Below, piece by piece: positions 11,736 to 21,698 of a stretch of 64,000 nt of DNA. The stretch comes from Toxorhynchites rutilus septentrionalis. Its lineage: Eukaryota > Arthropoda > Insecta > Diptera > Culicidae. A program made the translations under genes and the position numbers. The stretch's first letter is position 1. Each line of letters starts with the position of its first letter. Under the pieces are notes generated by a model, which was not told the DNA's origin, ran no database searches, and was given only the letters and a program-made list of their open reading frames with translations. The DNA lies in NCBI RefSeq assembly GCF_029784135.1, contig NC_073745.1:100037333-100101332 (forward strand), given 5' to 3'.

Positions 11736-11997
11736 GCGGTTGTCCCAACACGCAGCTTTCTTAGACGGTTGTCCCGACACGTCTCTTCCAAGCGGTTTTC
11801 AGGCGGTTGTCCCGACACGCCACTTCCAAGCGGTTTCCCAACACGCAGTTTTCAGGCGGTTGTCCCGACGCGCCATTTTTCCAAGCGGTTATCCCAACAC
11901 GCCTATTTTTCAAGCGGTAATTCCAACACGCAGTACCTCTGGCGGTTGTCCCGACGCGCCATTTATTTTCACAGACGGTTGTCCCAACACGCCATAT
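11736..11997 (-). repeat. Degenerate tandem repeat array in the element's leader (about 9 units)
   Basis: On the plus strand the word GCGGTTGTCCCGACACGCC and variants recur at roughly 27-47 bp spacing (near 11736, 11763, 11810, 11828, 11853, 11884, 11914, 11941 and 11974). The array sits about 70 bp from the primer-binding site, so it is in the 5' leader of the minus-strand element. The open frames here (11625-12128 and 11629-12003) are by-products of the repeat. A role as a protein-binding array is possible but is inference. Confidence 0.75.
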
Positions 11998-12049
11998 TTT
12001 TAGAATTTATTTTCTCTATGTCGGGTGGTTTCACTGCATATTTAAATAT

Positions 12050-12064
12050 CCGGCAGGATCGCCA
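12050..12064 (-). promoter_or_regulatory. Primer-binding site
   Basis: The minus strand reads TGGCGATCCTGCCGG starting one base inside the LTR. The complement ends in GCCA, as the acceptor end of a tRNA would. Which tRNA is not determined. Confidence 0.75.
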
Positions 12065-12065
12065 A

Positions 12066-12306
12066 TGTGAAGCATTCATATATTTACTGTACAGGTTACT
12101 CAATGTAGTCGGTATAAACCTACAGTGAAATCACCCGACACAGGGAATAAATATTGAGTATGACTTACCGCCTCGACAGTTGTCTGTTGTGAGAGGAAAT
12201 GATGTCCAATGTATGGATAACTAGTGTTTCCAGTATATAATATCAACATCACTGTTATACTATCAACAGCGAGGGATAGGACGTTGTGTCTTTCACGCAC
12301 CTCACA
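12066..12306 (-). repeat. 5' LTR of the non-autonomous element
   Basis: It differs at 2 of 241 positions from the LTR at 10158 and is followed by the GCTGG target duplication. Confidence 0.9.
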
Positions 12307-12311
12307 GCTGG

Positions 12312-13340
12312 TTCGAATATGCCACCTATGGCCAGCGTGTTCATCCGTGTGCGTTCCGTTTAGTTAGATCGATTAGTTACATGGGGGTGGACTAACTATG
12401 GCGTCTGTTAGTGAAGGTCGGAAGAGCCAGATTGTATGTCGTTGTGATAAAGCTTAGATCATTTAGAAATGAGGCGCTTCATTTTGGCGATTTTTGTGTT
12501 CGGATATTCAAATCTGTAACAGCGTTTCGTTGTTCGTAAACAGTTATTCTCGGTCTTTATTCCGCAGTTCAAAACTAACGTGGTTCCGAAGTATACATCA
12601 TCCAGTGCAGGGGAGAAAAAAAATAATGGTTGCAGTTTACCACACAATTCATCCTTCTACTCGGGAGCTGGTAAAGCTGCTATATTATCCTAAAATATTG
12701 GAAAGCTCGTAAAGGATTGCAATCAAATCCTGCGGGACAAATTCGACAAACATCCTGCTCGCAGCAAGGTTCCTAGCGGACTCAAGCTAGTTTTTTCAGG
12801 TAAGTATACAAATAAATTTATGATTTGACAAGAGATATGTTCCTGTTGTAAGAAAACCACCCAGATAAGACCACGAATTTTGAAGCATACAAAGGAGAGC
12901 GTCTTAACGAACGGATTATACACTTCATTAAGTCCCATGACAGTTACGTTGTAGGCAGATCTCGCTAGATGCTATATAAGCAAGGACGTGGTACAATGAA
13001 ACAGATACGACGAAATCAAATACATCTCAAAAGAACTGAACGTATTGACAGAGACGTTAGTAGACGTTTGATGCGCTTCAGGAACGTTAAAATCAGTCAG
13101 TCAGAGTATCGCTGTGCCATTTTGCTCATATATTTTGGATAGAGGTGCTCAGATTGCCTGACTCAAGATGCAAAGCGTTTGTGGAAAAACAAAGAGATGT
13201 CGGTCTTTTCCTTTGTGGCATTTAACTACAAGAATATAACGTTAGAAACGAAAACCGACTCCCATTTAGCATCATTCCATCGAATATATAGTTCTATTTA
13301 CAATAATTTCTATAATTATTATTGAATATTTACACTGTTT
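12312..13340 (+). other. Gene-poor stretch with coding-like scraps
   Basis: At about 12715-12800 a frame reads RDCNQILRDKFDKHPARS... and ends near a GTAAGT-like donor at 12800. At 12960-13130 a second scrap is Arg-rich. Neither has a start, a consistent frame or a recognised domain. They may be old exon or retroelement fragments. Confidence 0.3.
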
Positions 13341-13357
13341 ATAATTGGACTCATCAT

Positions 13358-13786
13358 TCAATCTCTGGTTGTCAGATGACCCCGCTCTGGAAAGTACTCC
13401 TCTCGTGCCGTACCAATAATGCCGCAGGCAATCCAATTGCCTGAATTACCAGTTGTCTTGCTGTAATCGTGACATCCAACGCCCAAATCATCTTCGAACT
13501 CGGTGATGGCAAGAGTTCTCCCGAGAATGGTTTGATCGCCGAAAAGCGTTATCATGTGGTCAACCTTTTGAATCTTTGCAAGACCCGTACTGTAGGCGCG
13601 AATATTGCCCAAATCTCCCACGTGTCTGTTGCAATCTTCTGGCGCGCCATGATCTGCTCCGTGTGGATTATAATGTGGCCCGATTGAGTACCATCCCCTC
13701 GAAAAATCGCCAAACTCGTGAATGTGGAAACCGTGTTTTCCCGGAGACAATCCCAGCACATATCCGGTGATTGCCACTGGACCACC
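13358..13786 (-). CDS. Second Cu/Zn-SOD-type terminal exon with altered active site
   Basis: A 142-codon exon with acceptor TACTTCCCCAG ahead of GGT (phase 0) and a TGA at 13358-13360. Compared with Cu/Zn SOD, the ligands HIH, GPH, ADH, NRH and the following Asp are kept. The copper ligand in the VVH motif of GRTVVVH is replaced (here GRTLAIT, so His to Thr). The disulfide Cys of the GCTSAGPH loop is Trp (GWYSIGPH), and the active-site Arg before LACG is lost (NWIACG). The C-terminus is longer by about 11 residues. No own first exon is visible. The SOD first exon at 14995-15060 ends in the same phase, so it may be an alternative last exon, or a decaying or neofunctionalised duplicate. Catalysis is unlikely. 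Confidence 0.75.
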   Translation of the reverse strand, partial: GGPVAITGYVLGLSPGKHGFHIHEFGDFSRGWYSIGPHYNPHGADHGAPEDCNRHVGDLGNIRAYSTGLAKIQKVDHMITLFGDQTILGRTLAITEFEDDLGVGCHDYSKTTGNSGNWIACGIIGTAREEYFPERGHLTTRD

Positions 13787-14054
13787 CTGGGGAAGTACGA
13801 AATAACAATAAATGGGCAATCGTTCGGACGTTTAGTGCTGTTAGTACCGAATGACGAAAACATTGTTTGGAAGTTAACAGAGTGCTTTTTTATTTGACAT
13901 AACCAAAATGAATGTTATTGATATTGGATATTGGGCTTAGTTATACGCTTCTAGCGACCATCTAGGATAAGTCTTTTCAAGGACACAGTTTCCACATCCC
14001 AAGGGGTTAATCTTGATGCAATATGAATTACATTCGAATGTTTTTTTTCTGGAT

Positions 14055-14450
14055 TTATGCTTTGCAAATTCCAATCACCCCACAAGCGAGACGTGCCCCG
14101 GCGTTTCCGGTGGACTTGCTCAGTTCGTGACCACCGAGACCCAAATCGTCGGGATCGGCATGCACTACGACTGTGCGACCAAGAATGCTCAGTGGTCCCG
14201 ACAGAGAGATTTGTTTGTCGGTGATATCAACCTTAGCAACACCACTTGCATCGGCCACCACATTACCCAAGTCACCAGCGTGTCTTTCGGCTGCATCCGG
14301 TCCACCGTGTTCCTTGCCGTGTGGGTTGAAATGGGGACCAGCCGATGTGCAACCATTGGTGTTATCACCGAACTCGTGAATGTGGAAACCATGGTTGCCT
14401 GCTTTCAGTCCAGTTACCTCTCCGGTGACTTTGACTGGATCAGAATCCCC
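14055..14450 (-). CDS. SOD1: Exon 2 of Cu/Zn SOD
   Basis: 396 nt beginning GGG GAT TCT after the AG at 14452-14451. It carries all metal ligands and ends in a stop at 14055-14057. Confidence 0.93.
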   Translation of the reverse strand, partial: GDSDPVKVTGEVTGLKAGNHGFHIHEFGDNTNGCTSAGPHFNPHGKEHGGPDAAERHAGDLGNVVADASGVAKVDITDKQISLSGPLSILGRTVVVHADPDDLGLGGHELSKSTGNAGARLACGVIGICKA

Positions 14451-15060
14451 CTGGAACGAGAGATGCCGGAGAAAATGTGTGCGAAACACGTATGCGTTAG
14501 TAGTGATGTTGATGAATGGCACGATACTGAATCTTTGAATATCGTTTATGTTTTCAATGAACATCAAAATTAGATAATAGAAACTCAAAATTCCATACGT
14601 AGTATGCATCAATTTAAACATCCGCATTCTACGTACAGACGTTTGTAATTTTGCCAAGTTCAATTGATTACGCATAGTGCAAATACATATTAATGATCTA
14701 AGAAGCTTCAACTAGTACAAATGCAAGTCACTAATAAAATCGATGCACAGAAGGTACCGTCTTAAATCACTGCGTGTGTATGTTTATCATTGTATAATTT
14801 TGCACACCGTACAACACCGGAATAACTCGAAGTACTCGATTACACAAATAATCTACTCTTTGCTCATAATCAACTTCATACACGAAGAACAGGTAAATAA
14901 TCTAGTACTTTCTCCTCATATTCAGGTTATATAAAGCGGACATATTTGTATGATGCATATTCATAATATAAAAAAGGCAAACGCGATAACTTACATTTTG
15001 TTCGAAATAAATGGTGCCCTTGACATCACCGCTTAGAACGCAGACTGCTTTTGCCGGCAT
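14055..15060 (-). CDS. SOD1: Cytosolic Cu/Zn superoxide dismutase, two exons
   Basis: It converts superoxide to oxygen and hydrogen peroxide. Exon 1 (15060-14995) encodes 22 residues beginning [15 protein letters not shown]. Donor GTAAGT at 14994, a 544-bp intron, acceptor CGTTCCAG, then exon 2 (14450-14055). The total of 153 residues is exactly the usual family length. All metal ligands are present: HIH and GPH for copper and the bridge, KEH, ERH and the following Asp for zinc, and VVH as the last copper ligand. The disulfide cysteines (GCTS, LACG) and active-site Arg (ARLACG) are kept. There is no signal peptide, so it is cytosolic. The second SOD-like exon lies 268 bp downstream on the same strand. 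Confidence 0.95.
14995..15060 (-). CDS. SOD1: Exon 1 of Cu/Zn SOD
   Basis: 66 nt from ATG at 15060 to the GTAAGT donor at 14994-14989. It ends on a complete codon, so either downstream SOD exon can follow in frame. Confidence 0.9.
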
Positions 15061-15289
15061 CGTGTTGAAATTCCCTGTGCGAATGGGGAATTAAAATAAA
15101 TTAAACGCAGGTTAGCAAATAGCAGGACCTCTGTGTACGGTTTATTGCATTAGGTACATACCCACCGTGAAAAAAAAACTTCAATAACTTATCTTTGCGA
15201 AGGCCAAAGAAAGAATGATAACCGCACGGCTTTTGAACGAGGATGATGTTTTCGGTGCTAGTAAAAGCAGAGATGCCAGATTTTTTTCC

Positions 15290-16100
15290 CCTTCGAATGT
15301 CTGTGAAAAATGTCTAATTTTCAAGAATGTCTGTGATTTTTGTCTTTACACTGACCCAAAAAATTAGTATATATAACGAATTTTTTGGTAAATATTACCA
15401 ATGATTAGTAAATTTTTGCAATACGAATTATTCGTACATATTACACAATAACAATGGTAAACAAATATCAAACCGGCCAGTATGACCCACTATAAGCGGT
15501 TGGTGCAACGTTGGTTTAACATATACCCTAAATATATATGTAAATTTTTCAACACGGGGTCATTTGTCAGTCCAACGTCGGTTCAATGGTATTTTGATCA
15601 GACATAGAATCGTAATATTTTCTTTTCAATTGTAATGAAAACAAATATTTTTTTTATTTATTGCAATCAATTAGAACTCGAGGAAGGAATCGGTCGATTT
15701 GATCCGCCAGGTCAGCTGGTGTGTTTGCATCATTAACTGCTGGTATCAATGCTATCTCCCAACTTTCAGCAGCTAGTGTTCCATCACCACTATTTCTACC
15801 GGCATTATTGTACACCCCAATCAAGGGCGCTTGTATCACAGATGCCGGGAATGTGATCGCAGGCTTTTTGAAGCAACCTAGACTGTTGGTAAAACAGTGG
15901 ATGAACCGAGTATTTGTTGTTGTTGCTGCTGCTGCTGTAACACAGCTGTGCTTCGGGAGATTTTCCGTGGTGGTACCGTAGGAGCAGACAGAAATTCTGG
16001 TAGTTTTTCGTTCCAGTCCAGCTTCTAGAGCAATAGTTCCATTATTCGCAAGTGGTATTCCGTGTTATACACGATTCGACTGGAAAAAATAAACAAACGC
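15290..16100. other. Repeat-like stretch upstream of SOD
   Basis: It includes a TTAGTA/TTTACCAAT-rich block (15350-15460) similar in style to 60900-60990 and 17060-17160. A minus-strand frame at 15654-15839 (ending DQIDRFLPRVLIDCNK) is coding-like but unrecognised, and could be a further decayed exon of the RhoGAP fragment. Confidence 0.3.
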
Positions 16101-16155
16101 ATTAACATGTGACAGTCAGACAAGGCTGGCAGGCATTACATACACAATTTTCTCC

Positions 16156-16611
16156 CTAGGAAGACGCATTAGAATATGGCACCACGCTTGTATCAGTATT
16201 GTCGGTTCCCCTTTCAGTTCCCGCTGGTACTGCATTTGGCATATTCGTATCAGATGGATCACAATATACATACTTAGCGTCATGTTGTGGTAAATTGGCA
16301 GATCCTGGATATGCAATCAAATTGCTACACATCACTGGTAATTTCTGTGTGGACAGATACATGGATAGTTAGTAAAAAGTTATATAAAATAAGTATCGAA
16401 TATCCTACTTGAGACTCACGACGAATTTGTCGTAAAACATAATCAGAATGATCGGATCGGGCAGCTCCCTTAAGAACTTCTTCAGCACCGTGGCTACACA
16501 TTCCGGTGAGTAGCTACTCAGATCGGTGTTGATTAGATTTTCGTTGAGTGAGTCACGCAGTTTGTTAACCTCGTCGTAGTTCGGTGACGTCGTCCGATAC
16601 AGCTTGTACAG
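16156..16611 (-). pseudogene. RhoGAP-domain fragment with a short intron (possibly PI3K p85-like)
   Basis: On the minus strand, 16611-16420 reads LYKLYRTTSPNYDEVNKL..., then SYSPECVATVLKKFLRELPD and FYDKFV. This is the core pattern of a RhoGAP domain, including the KxxLRxLP element. It ends at a GTGAGT donor (16419-16414). A 75-bp intron with CACACAG follows, and a second exon (16344-16156) is low-complexity and stops at 16156. Upstream the frame is broken by stops, with only hints of coding near 16750-16850. The LYRT start resembles PI3K p85-type RhoGAPs. It is probably a partial duplicate or relic; no complete gene is visible here. Confidence 0.5.
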
Positions 16612-16859
16612 ATCCTACTGCCAGTTTTCGCTGCGCACGGTTCAAGTCCCGTGGCCGAGCACTGCCGATGCACTATGAGATTACACTGTATTGCTGACAC
16701 TTATCACATTTAATCGTCCACCAGATCATGCGGGTGTTTATCAGCCGAGTTATCACCATCTTCGCCGGTTATTCCCAGCACGATACCTACACCTCCACAA
16801 AGTACCACAACTGTGAATCGGTTTCTCTGCGCTCTGCTCGATCAGGTGGACCATATGTA

Positions 16860-17395
16860 AAAACCTTTAATACAGCAACGAAATGAAATGATAAGCCATA
16901 AAATAAACGTTAAAATGCAATGTTTAAAAAATATTCAAAATAACATACCTTTATTGTTGTTATCAGCACGGCGAAAATTGAAATAATGACTGATAGTTTT
17001 TTGCGGTTGCCAGGGATGATAATTGTCTGAGTTACCGATAACGCACTGTAAAATGTACCAATCGTTGGTAGGGATGTGTATTGCATCTGACATTTATTTT
17101 ACTAATATTTACAGAAAATATGTACATTCTACTAATGTTTGGCTTACCAAAGATTTGGTAGCTTATTTTAGTAATCCGTCCTCTGGGTGTAGGGAAATCC
17201 AAGGCGCCTAGAAGTATATCCTAAGGATGGTCAACTTACTAAAACCACTCTACAGCCATCTTGGAAGTCTACTGTGTTTTGTTTGTAAAAAAAACACAAT
17301 ACGCTTGTGCCCAAGTTCGCTCGGGATCAGTCTGTTTCTTTCACGCTTCATGCAAATATTTCCCCTTCTGCTTTCTTCCGTACTCACCAACGTAC
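16860..17395. other. Gene-free stretch
   Basis: No gene is supported. Words with TTTACTAATATTTACAGAAAATATGTACA recall 61200 and suggest shared repeat ancestry. Confidence 0.4.
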
Positions 17396-17398
17396 AAC

Positions 17399-18489
17399 CA
17401 GTGATCCCCGATAATCATTCGATTAATCGATTAATCGAATACAACCATACTTTGCTATAGGGCCGCTCTTTATACGGCATTTCGCTATAACGGCCCTCTT
17501 CAATTAAGACAGGTTTTCGATTTACGGCTTAAAATGATTCGTTATAACGACAGAAAAAACTTTTTTACCATGTCGATATACAGCCATTTCATGTTAAACC
17601 GATATAGTGGTTTTCATATTTTCGTGAAAAGTGGTAGCTTCGTTCCTTGTCGGAAAATAGTGGACCAGTATTTCTTATTTTTCATAGAAGTACTTACTTA
17701 AATTTAAGGGTGTTCTGAAAAATCAAGTTTTTCCCGTTTTTCTAAAAACGATTTTTTTCAAAAAATTCATATCTTTTTTAATATCTGAACCGATTCAGAT
17801 GATCAATATATCAATATAGTGGTGGTTTGGTATGGAATTGCAGTATACATACACATTTTTTTTAACATGAATTTGTTTCATTTTTGTTTATGGAATATTG
17901 TTGATTTTCGGAGTCTATTATTATATAATGCACAAATGTATGTACTTGTTATGAATATAATTTCGATTTAAAATGCAAAAAAAAAAGAAAAAATTCATAT
18001 TGAACAACAAGTCGTGTTACATATTTTATAAATTCAGCACCGATCCAATTGAATTTGTATGAGTTTGCTTTATAATAATTGATTCCTTATACGGCTTTTC
18101 GCTTTGCGGCCAAGTTTCGTGGAACGGATCTAGGCCGTAAAGCGAGGTATGGGTGTACTTCCTTATTAATCGATCGAATACTGTACAACCAATAATCGAA
18201 GCGAACGAATTATTTACGTCGATTAATCGATCCAAACCCAGAGAAAAAACAACGTACGGCCGCTGCAGTTTTATCCTGAAAATCAATCATTATCCTTGAT
18301 GCTCCCCTAAATTAGTAAATGAAGCTCAATGCCGTCAACGCAAATTGAGCTTCGTTTACGATTTTAGGAGAGCGTAAAAGATAATAATTGATTTTCAGGC
18401 GGAGTGAACACTTTTTTGATTCCAGACGGCTTTCTAGGAAACGAGAAATAATAGTCTAACAAATTATTTCTCTCAGTGTGACGATTAAT
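17399..18489. mobile_element. hAT-type MITE copy, interrupted and 3'-incomplete
   Basis: It starts CAGTGATCCCCGATAATC followed by CGATTAATCGATTAATCGA repeats, as in the complete copy at 22640-23131. The family interior resumes at about 18158 (AATCGAAGCGAACGAAT..., then the GCTCAATGCCGTCAACGC hairpin at 18325-18360) and runs to 18489. The right terminus is missing: the palindromic element begins there. A separate TIR insert fills 17444-18157. Confidence 0.65.
17444..18157. mobile_element. TIR insert (CATACNTNGCTNTANGGCC termini) nested in the MITE
   Basis: The left edge reads CATACTTTGCTATAGGGCC and the right edge, inverted, CATACCTCGCTTTACGGCC. The interior 17584-17835 is a shortened copy of the fold-back family found at 31956-33405. 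No ORF. Confidence 0.55.
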
Positions 18490-19072
18490 CTATTGGCGAT
18501 CTAACGTACAAATCTACACCTAGGCGGCGCTGCGGTGAAAGTGATGATGGTTTTAAATTTTGCCATGTGAGCTTATGGAAGGTTTGTAGTTCTTTCCATA
18601 AATTACAATGTTATAATCATAAAAGATTATTTGATTGCGATGAGTTTGTAAGAAATTTAATTCTGTGCAATTTTATATATAACATGTTATTTATTTACCT
18701 CTTTCAGTAGTGAAAACTATAAAAATGTTGACAATGGTTGAATTAAAGAAGGAAATTAGAGAGCACAGTCAAACACAAGTAGAAAAATGCATGATTCCTG
18801 CATGTGAGAACGTAACGGAAAACGTAAACGATCGGTGAGACATCTGGATTCTGTTTTTCAACTAAGAAAATGATGCTAATGTAACCTGAAACTCAAAAAA
18901 CAAATCACGTATATTTTACTTCCGGGCTTTCCAAGGTAGTTCTCACATGCAGGAATCGTGCATTTTTCTATTTGTGTTTGATTGTGCTCTCGAATTTCCT
19001 TCTTTAATTCAACCATTGTCAACATTTTTATAGTTTTCACTACTGAAAGAGTTAAATAAATAACATGTTATA

Positions 19073-20356
19073 TTAGGCTGTCAAAAAAGTCCTGCGGTAT
19101 TTTTTTTGAATTTTCATTTGTTCATAAAATTAGTTACAATCATCTGTTTTAAGTCAAATATGCGCCGTTTTGTTCGATGACTTGTTCCCAACGAGATGCC
19201 AACTTCATTATACCCCTGTTATAGAAGCTCGCTTCCTTATTGGCAAAAAACTCGGATAGCCAATTTTCACAGGCCTCTTTTGTGGCTAACTTCTGACTAC
19301 CTAGCTCGTTCGCCATGGACCAAAACAGGTGGTAGTCACTTGGTGCAAGGTCCGGACTATACGGCGGATGCAAAAGAACCTCCCATCCGAGCTCCTGGAG
19401 CTTCTGGCGCGTCACCAAAGAAGTGTGTGGCCTGGCGTTGTCCTGATGGAAGACATTGCGGCCTCTGTTTATCAAAGATGGCCTCTTCTTCATGAGTGCT
19501 ACCTTCAAGCGGTCCAGTTGTTGGCAGTACAGGTCCGAATTGAGCGTTCGGCCATAGGGAAGCAGCTCATAATAGATTATTCCTTGACAATCCCACCAAA
19601 CACACAGCAGAACCTTCCTGGCCGTTAATGAGGGCTTGGCCACCGTCTGAGCCGCTTCAGCGGGCTTCGACCACGACCGTTTACGCTTCAGGTTGTCGTA
19701 AGTGACCCACTTTTCATCGCCAGTCACCATCCGCTTCAGAAACGGGTCGATTTTGTTGCGATTCAGCAGCGATTCACATGCGTCGATACGGTCAAAGATG
19801 TTTTTTTGCGTCAACGTGTGTGGCACCCATACATCGAGCTTCTTTGTGAATCCAAGCTTCTTCAAATGGTTAATAACGGTTTGATGACTTATCCCCAGCT
19901 CTTGCCCGATGCTATGGCTGCTACTATGTCGGTCTTTCTCTGCTAATTCAGCGATTTTGTCGCAATTTTCGACGACAGGCCTTCCGGAGCGTGGCGCATC
20001 TTCGACGACCTCTACACCAGAACGAAAACATTGAACCATCGTTGTGCGGTGGAAATGGAAACTGTATCGGGTCCATAAACTGCACAAATTTTATTGGCAG
20101 CTTGAGATGCATTTTTGCCTTTGTCATAGTAGTACTGTAAAATATGTTGGATTTTCTCTTTATTTTGCTCCATATTTGCGACACTAGAACTCTCGAACGA
20201 CTTAACCAAACAAAACACTGTCAAGGACTATATTATAGCGCGCAAAAATACATTTCCAACAAGCTATAGTATAACTCGATACAATGAATACAACTAGAAC
20301 TACACGCTTACAACGACACCTCGCGGAAATACCGCAGGACTTTTTTGGCAGCCTAA
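19073..20356 (-). mobile_element. mariner transposon, near-complete
   Basis: The 1,284-bp element has terminal inverted repeats starting TTAGGCTGNCAAAAAAGTCC, flanked by TA at 19071-19072 and 20357-20358. It is inserted in the right arm of the palindrome, whose other arm gives the empty site. Confidence 0.9.
19149..20173 (-). pseudogene. mariner DD34D transposase with one frameshift
   Basis: It starts with ATG at 20173 (MEQNKEKIQHILQYYYDKG) and ends at 19149, about 341 residues, the usual mariner length. The N-terminal helix-turn-helix region leads to RSGRP. WVPHTL, the first Asp in TGDEKW, HQDNARPH and YSPDLAPSDYHLF are all present, with 34 residues between the second and third Asp. Near 20019-20024 a T-run is one base short, shifting the frame between QRWFNV and FRSGVEV. 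Apart from that single lesion the reading frame is open, so the copy died recently. N-terminal residues before 20024 and the rest are in different frames. Confidence 0.88.
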
Positions 20357-20545
20357 TATATAAAATTGCGCAGAATTAAATTTCTTACAAACTCATCGCA
20401 ATCAAATATTCTTTTATGATTATAACATTGTAATTTGTGGAAAGAACTACAAACCTTCCATAAGCTCACATGGCAAAATTTAAAACCATCATCACTTTCA
20501 CCGCAGCGCCGTTTAGGTGTAGATTTGTACGTTAGATCGCCAATA

Positions 20546-20757
20546 GCGTTGCCAAATTTGTTAACTCACTATTCACCGAGAGGCAGATTACTATTTCCCA
20601 CACCTGAACCGCAACCACCAGTAGGGTTGCTGCGTTATGGTGAGGGTTGTCAAAAAGTCTGTAACAACGCATTGGTGCGGATGCCCTTATAAGTATTCAA
20701 TAATTGAATTTTAGTCTGTCCGACAATTTCTTGGCGAAAACTGGATAAATAAATAAA
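20546..20757 (+). pseudogene. Probable LINE 3'-end fragment
   Basis: A coding-like frame (...YSPRGRLLFPTPEPQPPVGL...) ends near 20692 and is followed by a short 3' region. That region terminates in a TAAATAAATAAAT tail at about 20745-20757, a typical non-LTR retrotransposon end. The family is not determined. Confidence 0.4.
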
Positions 20758-20759
20758 TT

Positions 20760-21695
20760 ACTCGATGTCGTTTAAATACATAGAAGACACAGTTCTGACC
20801 CTAACTTAACTTTTTTTCTCTAAATTGTATTTGCATTTCCACTAAAACATTATCTATAATATAATGTGAATCCCAGAAACAATTTTCGTTCAAGATTATC
20901 CTCCACTTGTAGAGAATGTATTTTTTTTACATAGAACGCATTTGATGTGTAGAGCTAATTTTTCATTTGAAATTTTTGTTTTGGAAGCGTGTTTATTCCA
21001 CCCAAAAATCCATAACCATTTTTGGTTCACATAAATGGAATACAGGGCTCAATGTCGGTCATGTCGTATTGTGGTTGTCACATTTGCACAACTCGATTGG
21101 ACTAGAGTCGAACGGATTACATAATGCAAAATTGCAATTCGTTCGGGTAATACTGACTCGATCGGATTTCAGAATACGGTTTGATCAGTAGATATATCTG
21201 GAATTTCTGAAGAAATTACACCATCGATTTCCTCAGGGCATATCGATTTTGTTGACTAACCAAACTGAAAATGTGTGTATGAGGTAATTCTCGCGTCTAC
21301 TATTCAACCGAACACATCCGGCTTTATGTGGGACCAAAGCGCTTAGCAGTCTCCAGAAAACATACGCTGCATTGCACTCGAGTTTAATTTCCATTAGCGC
21401 GCGTTCATGACAAACACGTATTCTCTCTTACGTACGAAGTGTACCAAACTCATGAACACGAGAGCACAAAATGAACAGGGCGCAGAATGCAGATACAAAA
21501 CATCGCTTCTCATAACGGATAACGAGTAAACGTTTCCAACAACCAATATGAATGTGTGTAAAATCATTATGTTGGGAGGCTCGCCGTCAAAAATCCAGTT
21601 CCTGATAGCTCAGTTACCAAGAGCCTCCAGCATGGAAGGCAAACTTCCTTCTTTTCACACAGTGACTCATAACGTTGGTATTCAAGTGGATAGGG
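20760..21695. other. Gene-free stretch
   Basis: AT-rich, and no gene is supported. Confidence 0.4.
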
Positions 21696-21698
21696 GGA

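Larger units (their letters stand above)
10158..12306 (-). mobile_element. Complete non-autonomous LTR retrotransposon (TRIM/LARD-like)
   Basis: Two 241-bp direct repeats (10158-10398 and 12066-12306) begin TGTGAAG and end CTCACA and differ at only 2 positions. Both outer edges carry the 5-bp duplication GCTGG (10153-10157 and 12307-12311). Orientation is minus. One base inside the 12066 LTR the minus strand reads TGGCGATCCTGCCGG, a primer-binding site complementary to a tRNA 3' end with CCA. Just inside the 10398 LTR the minus strand reads AAGGGAGAAGGAAGA, a polypurine tract. The 1,667-bp interior has no gag or pol, so movement would depend on a relative. LTR identity of about 99% indicates a young insertion. 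Confidence 0.92.
18493..20543. mobile_element. Palindromic (fold-back) element with 321-bp arms, split by a mariner
   Basis: The left arm including TA is 18491-18811 and the right arm 18939-20545. Removing the mariner and its duplicated TA leaves 321 bp on each side around a 127-bp loop (18812-18938). The termini read TTGGCGATCTAACGTACAAA on both ends and are flanked by TA. The arms appear nearly identical by eye. A short coding-like frame (MLTMVELKKEIREHSQT..., 18725-18838) with an acceptor-like TTTCAG just upstream sits at the inner end of the left arm. Confidence 0.8.

Noticed and set aside
11625..12128. 167-codon open frame (+)
   Set aside because: It reads through the leader repeat array of the minus-strand LTR element into its LTR, and a second frame is equally open. 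This is a by-product of the repeat, not a gene.
10158..12306. Endogenous virus
   Set aside because: LTRs are present but there is no gag, pol or env coding. It is best described as a non-autonomous retroelement.
14013..14573. 186-codon frame on the + strand
   Set aside because: Antisense shadow of the SOD exon, whose minus-strand protein keeps all SOD motifs.
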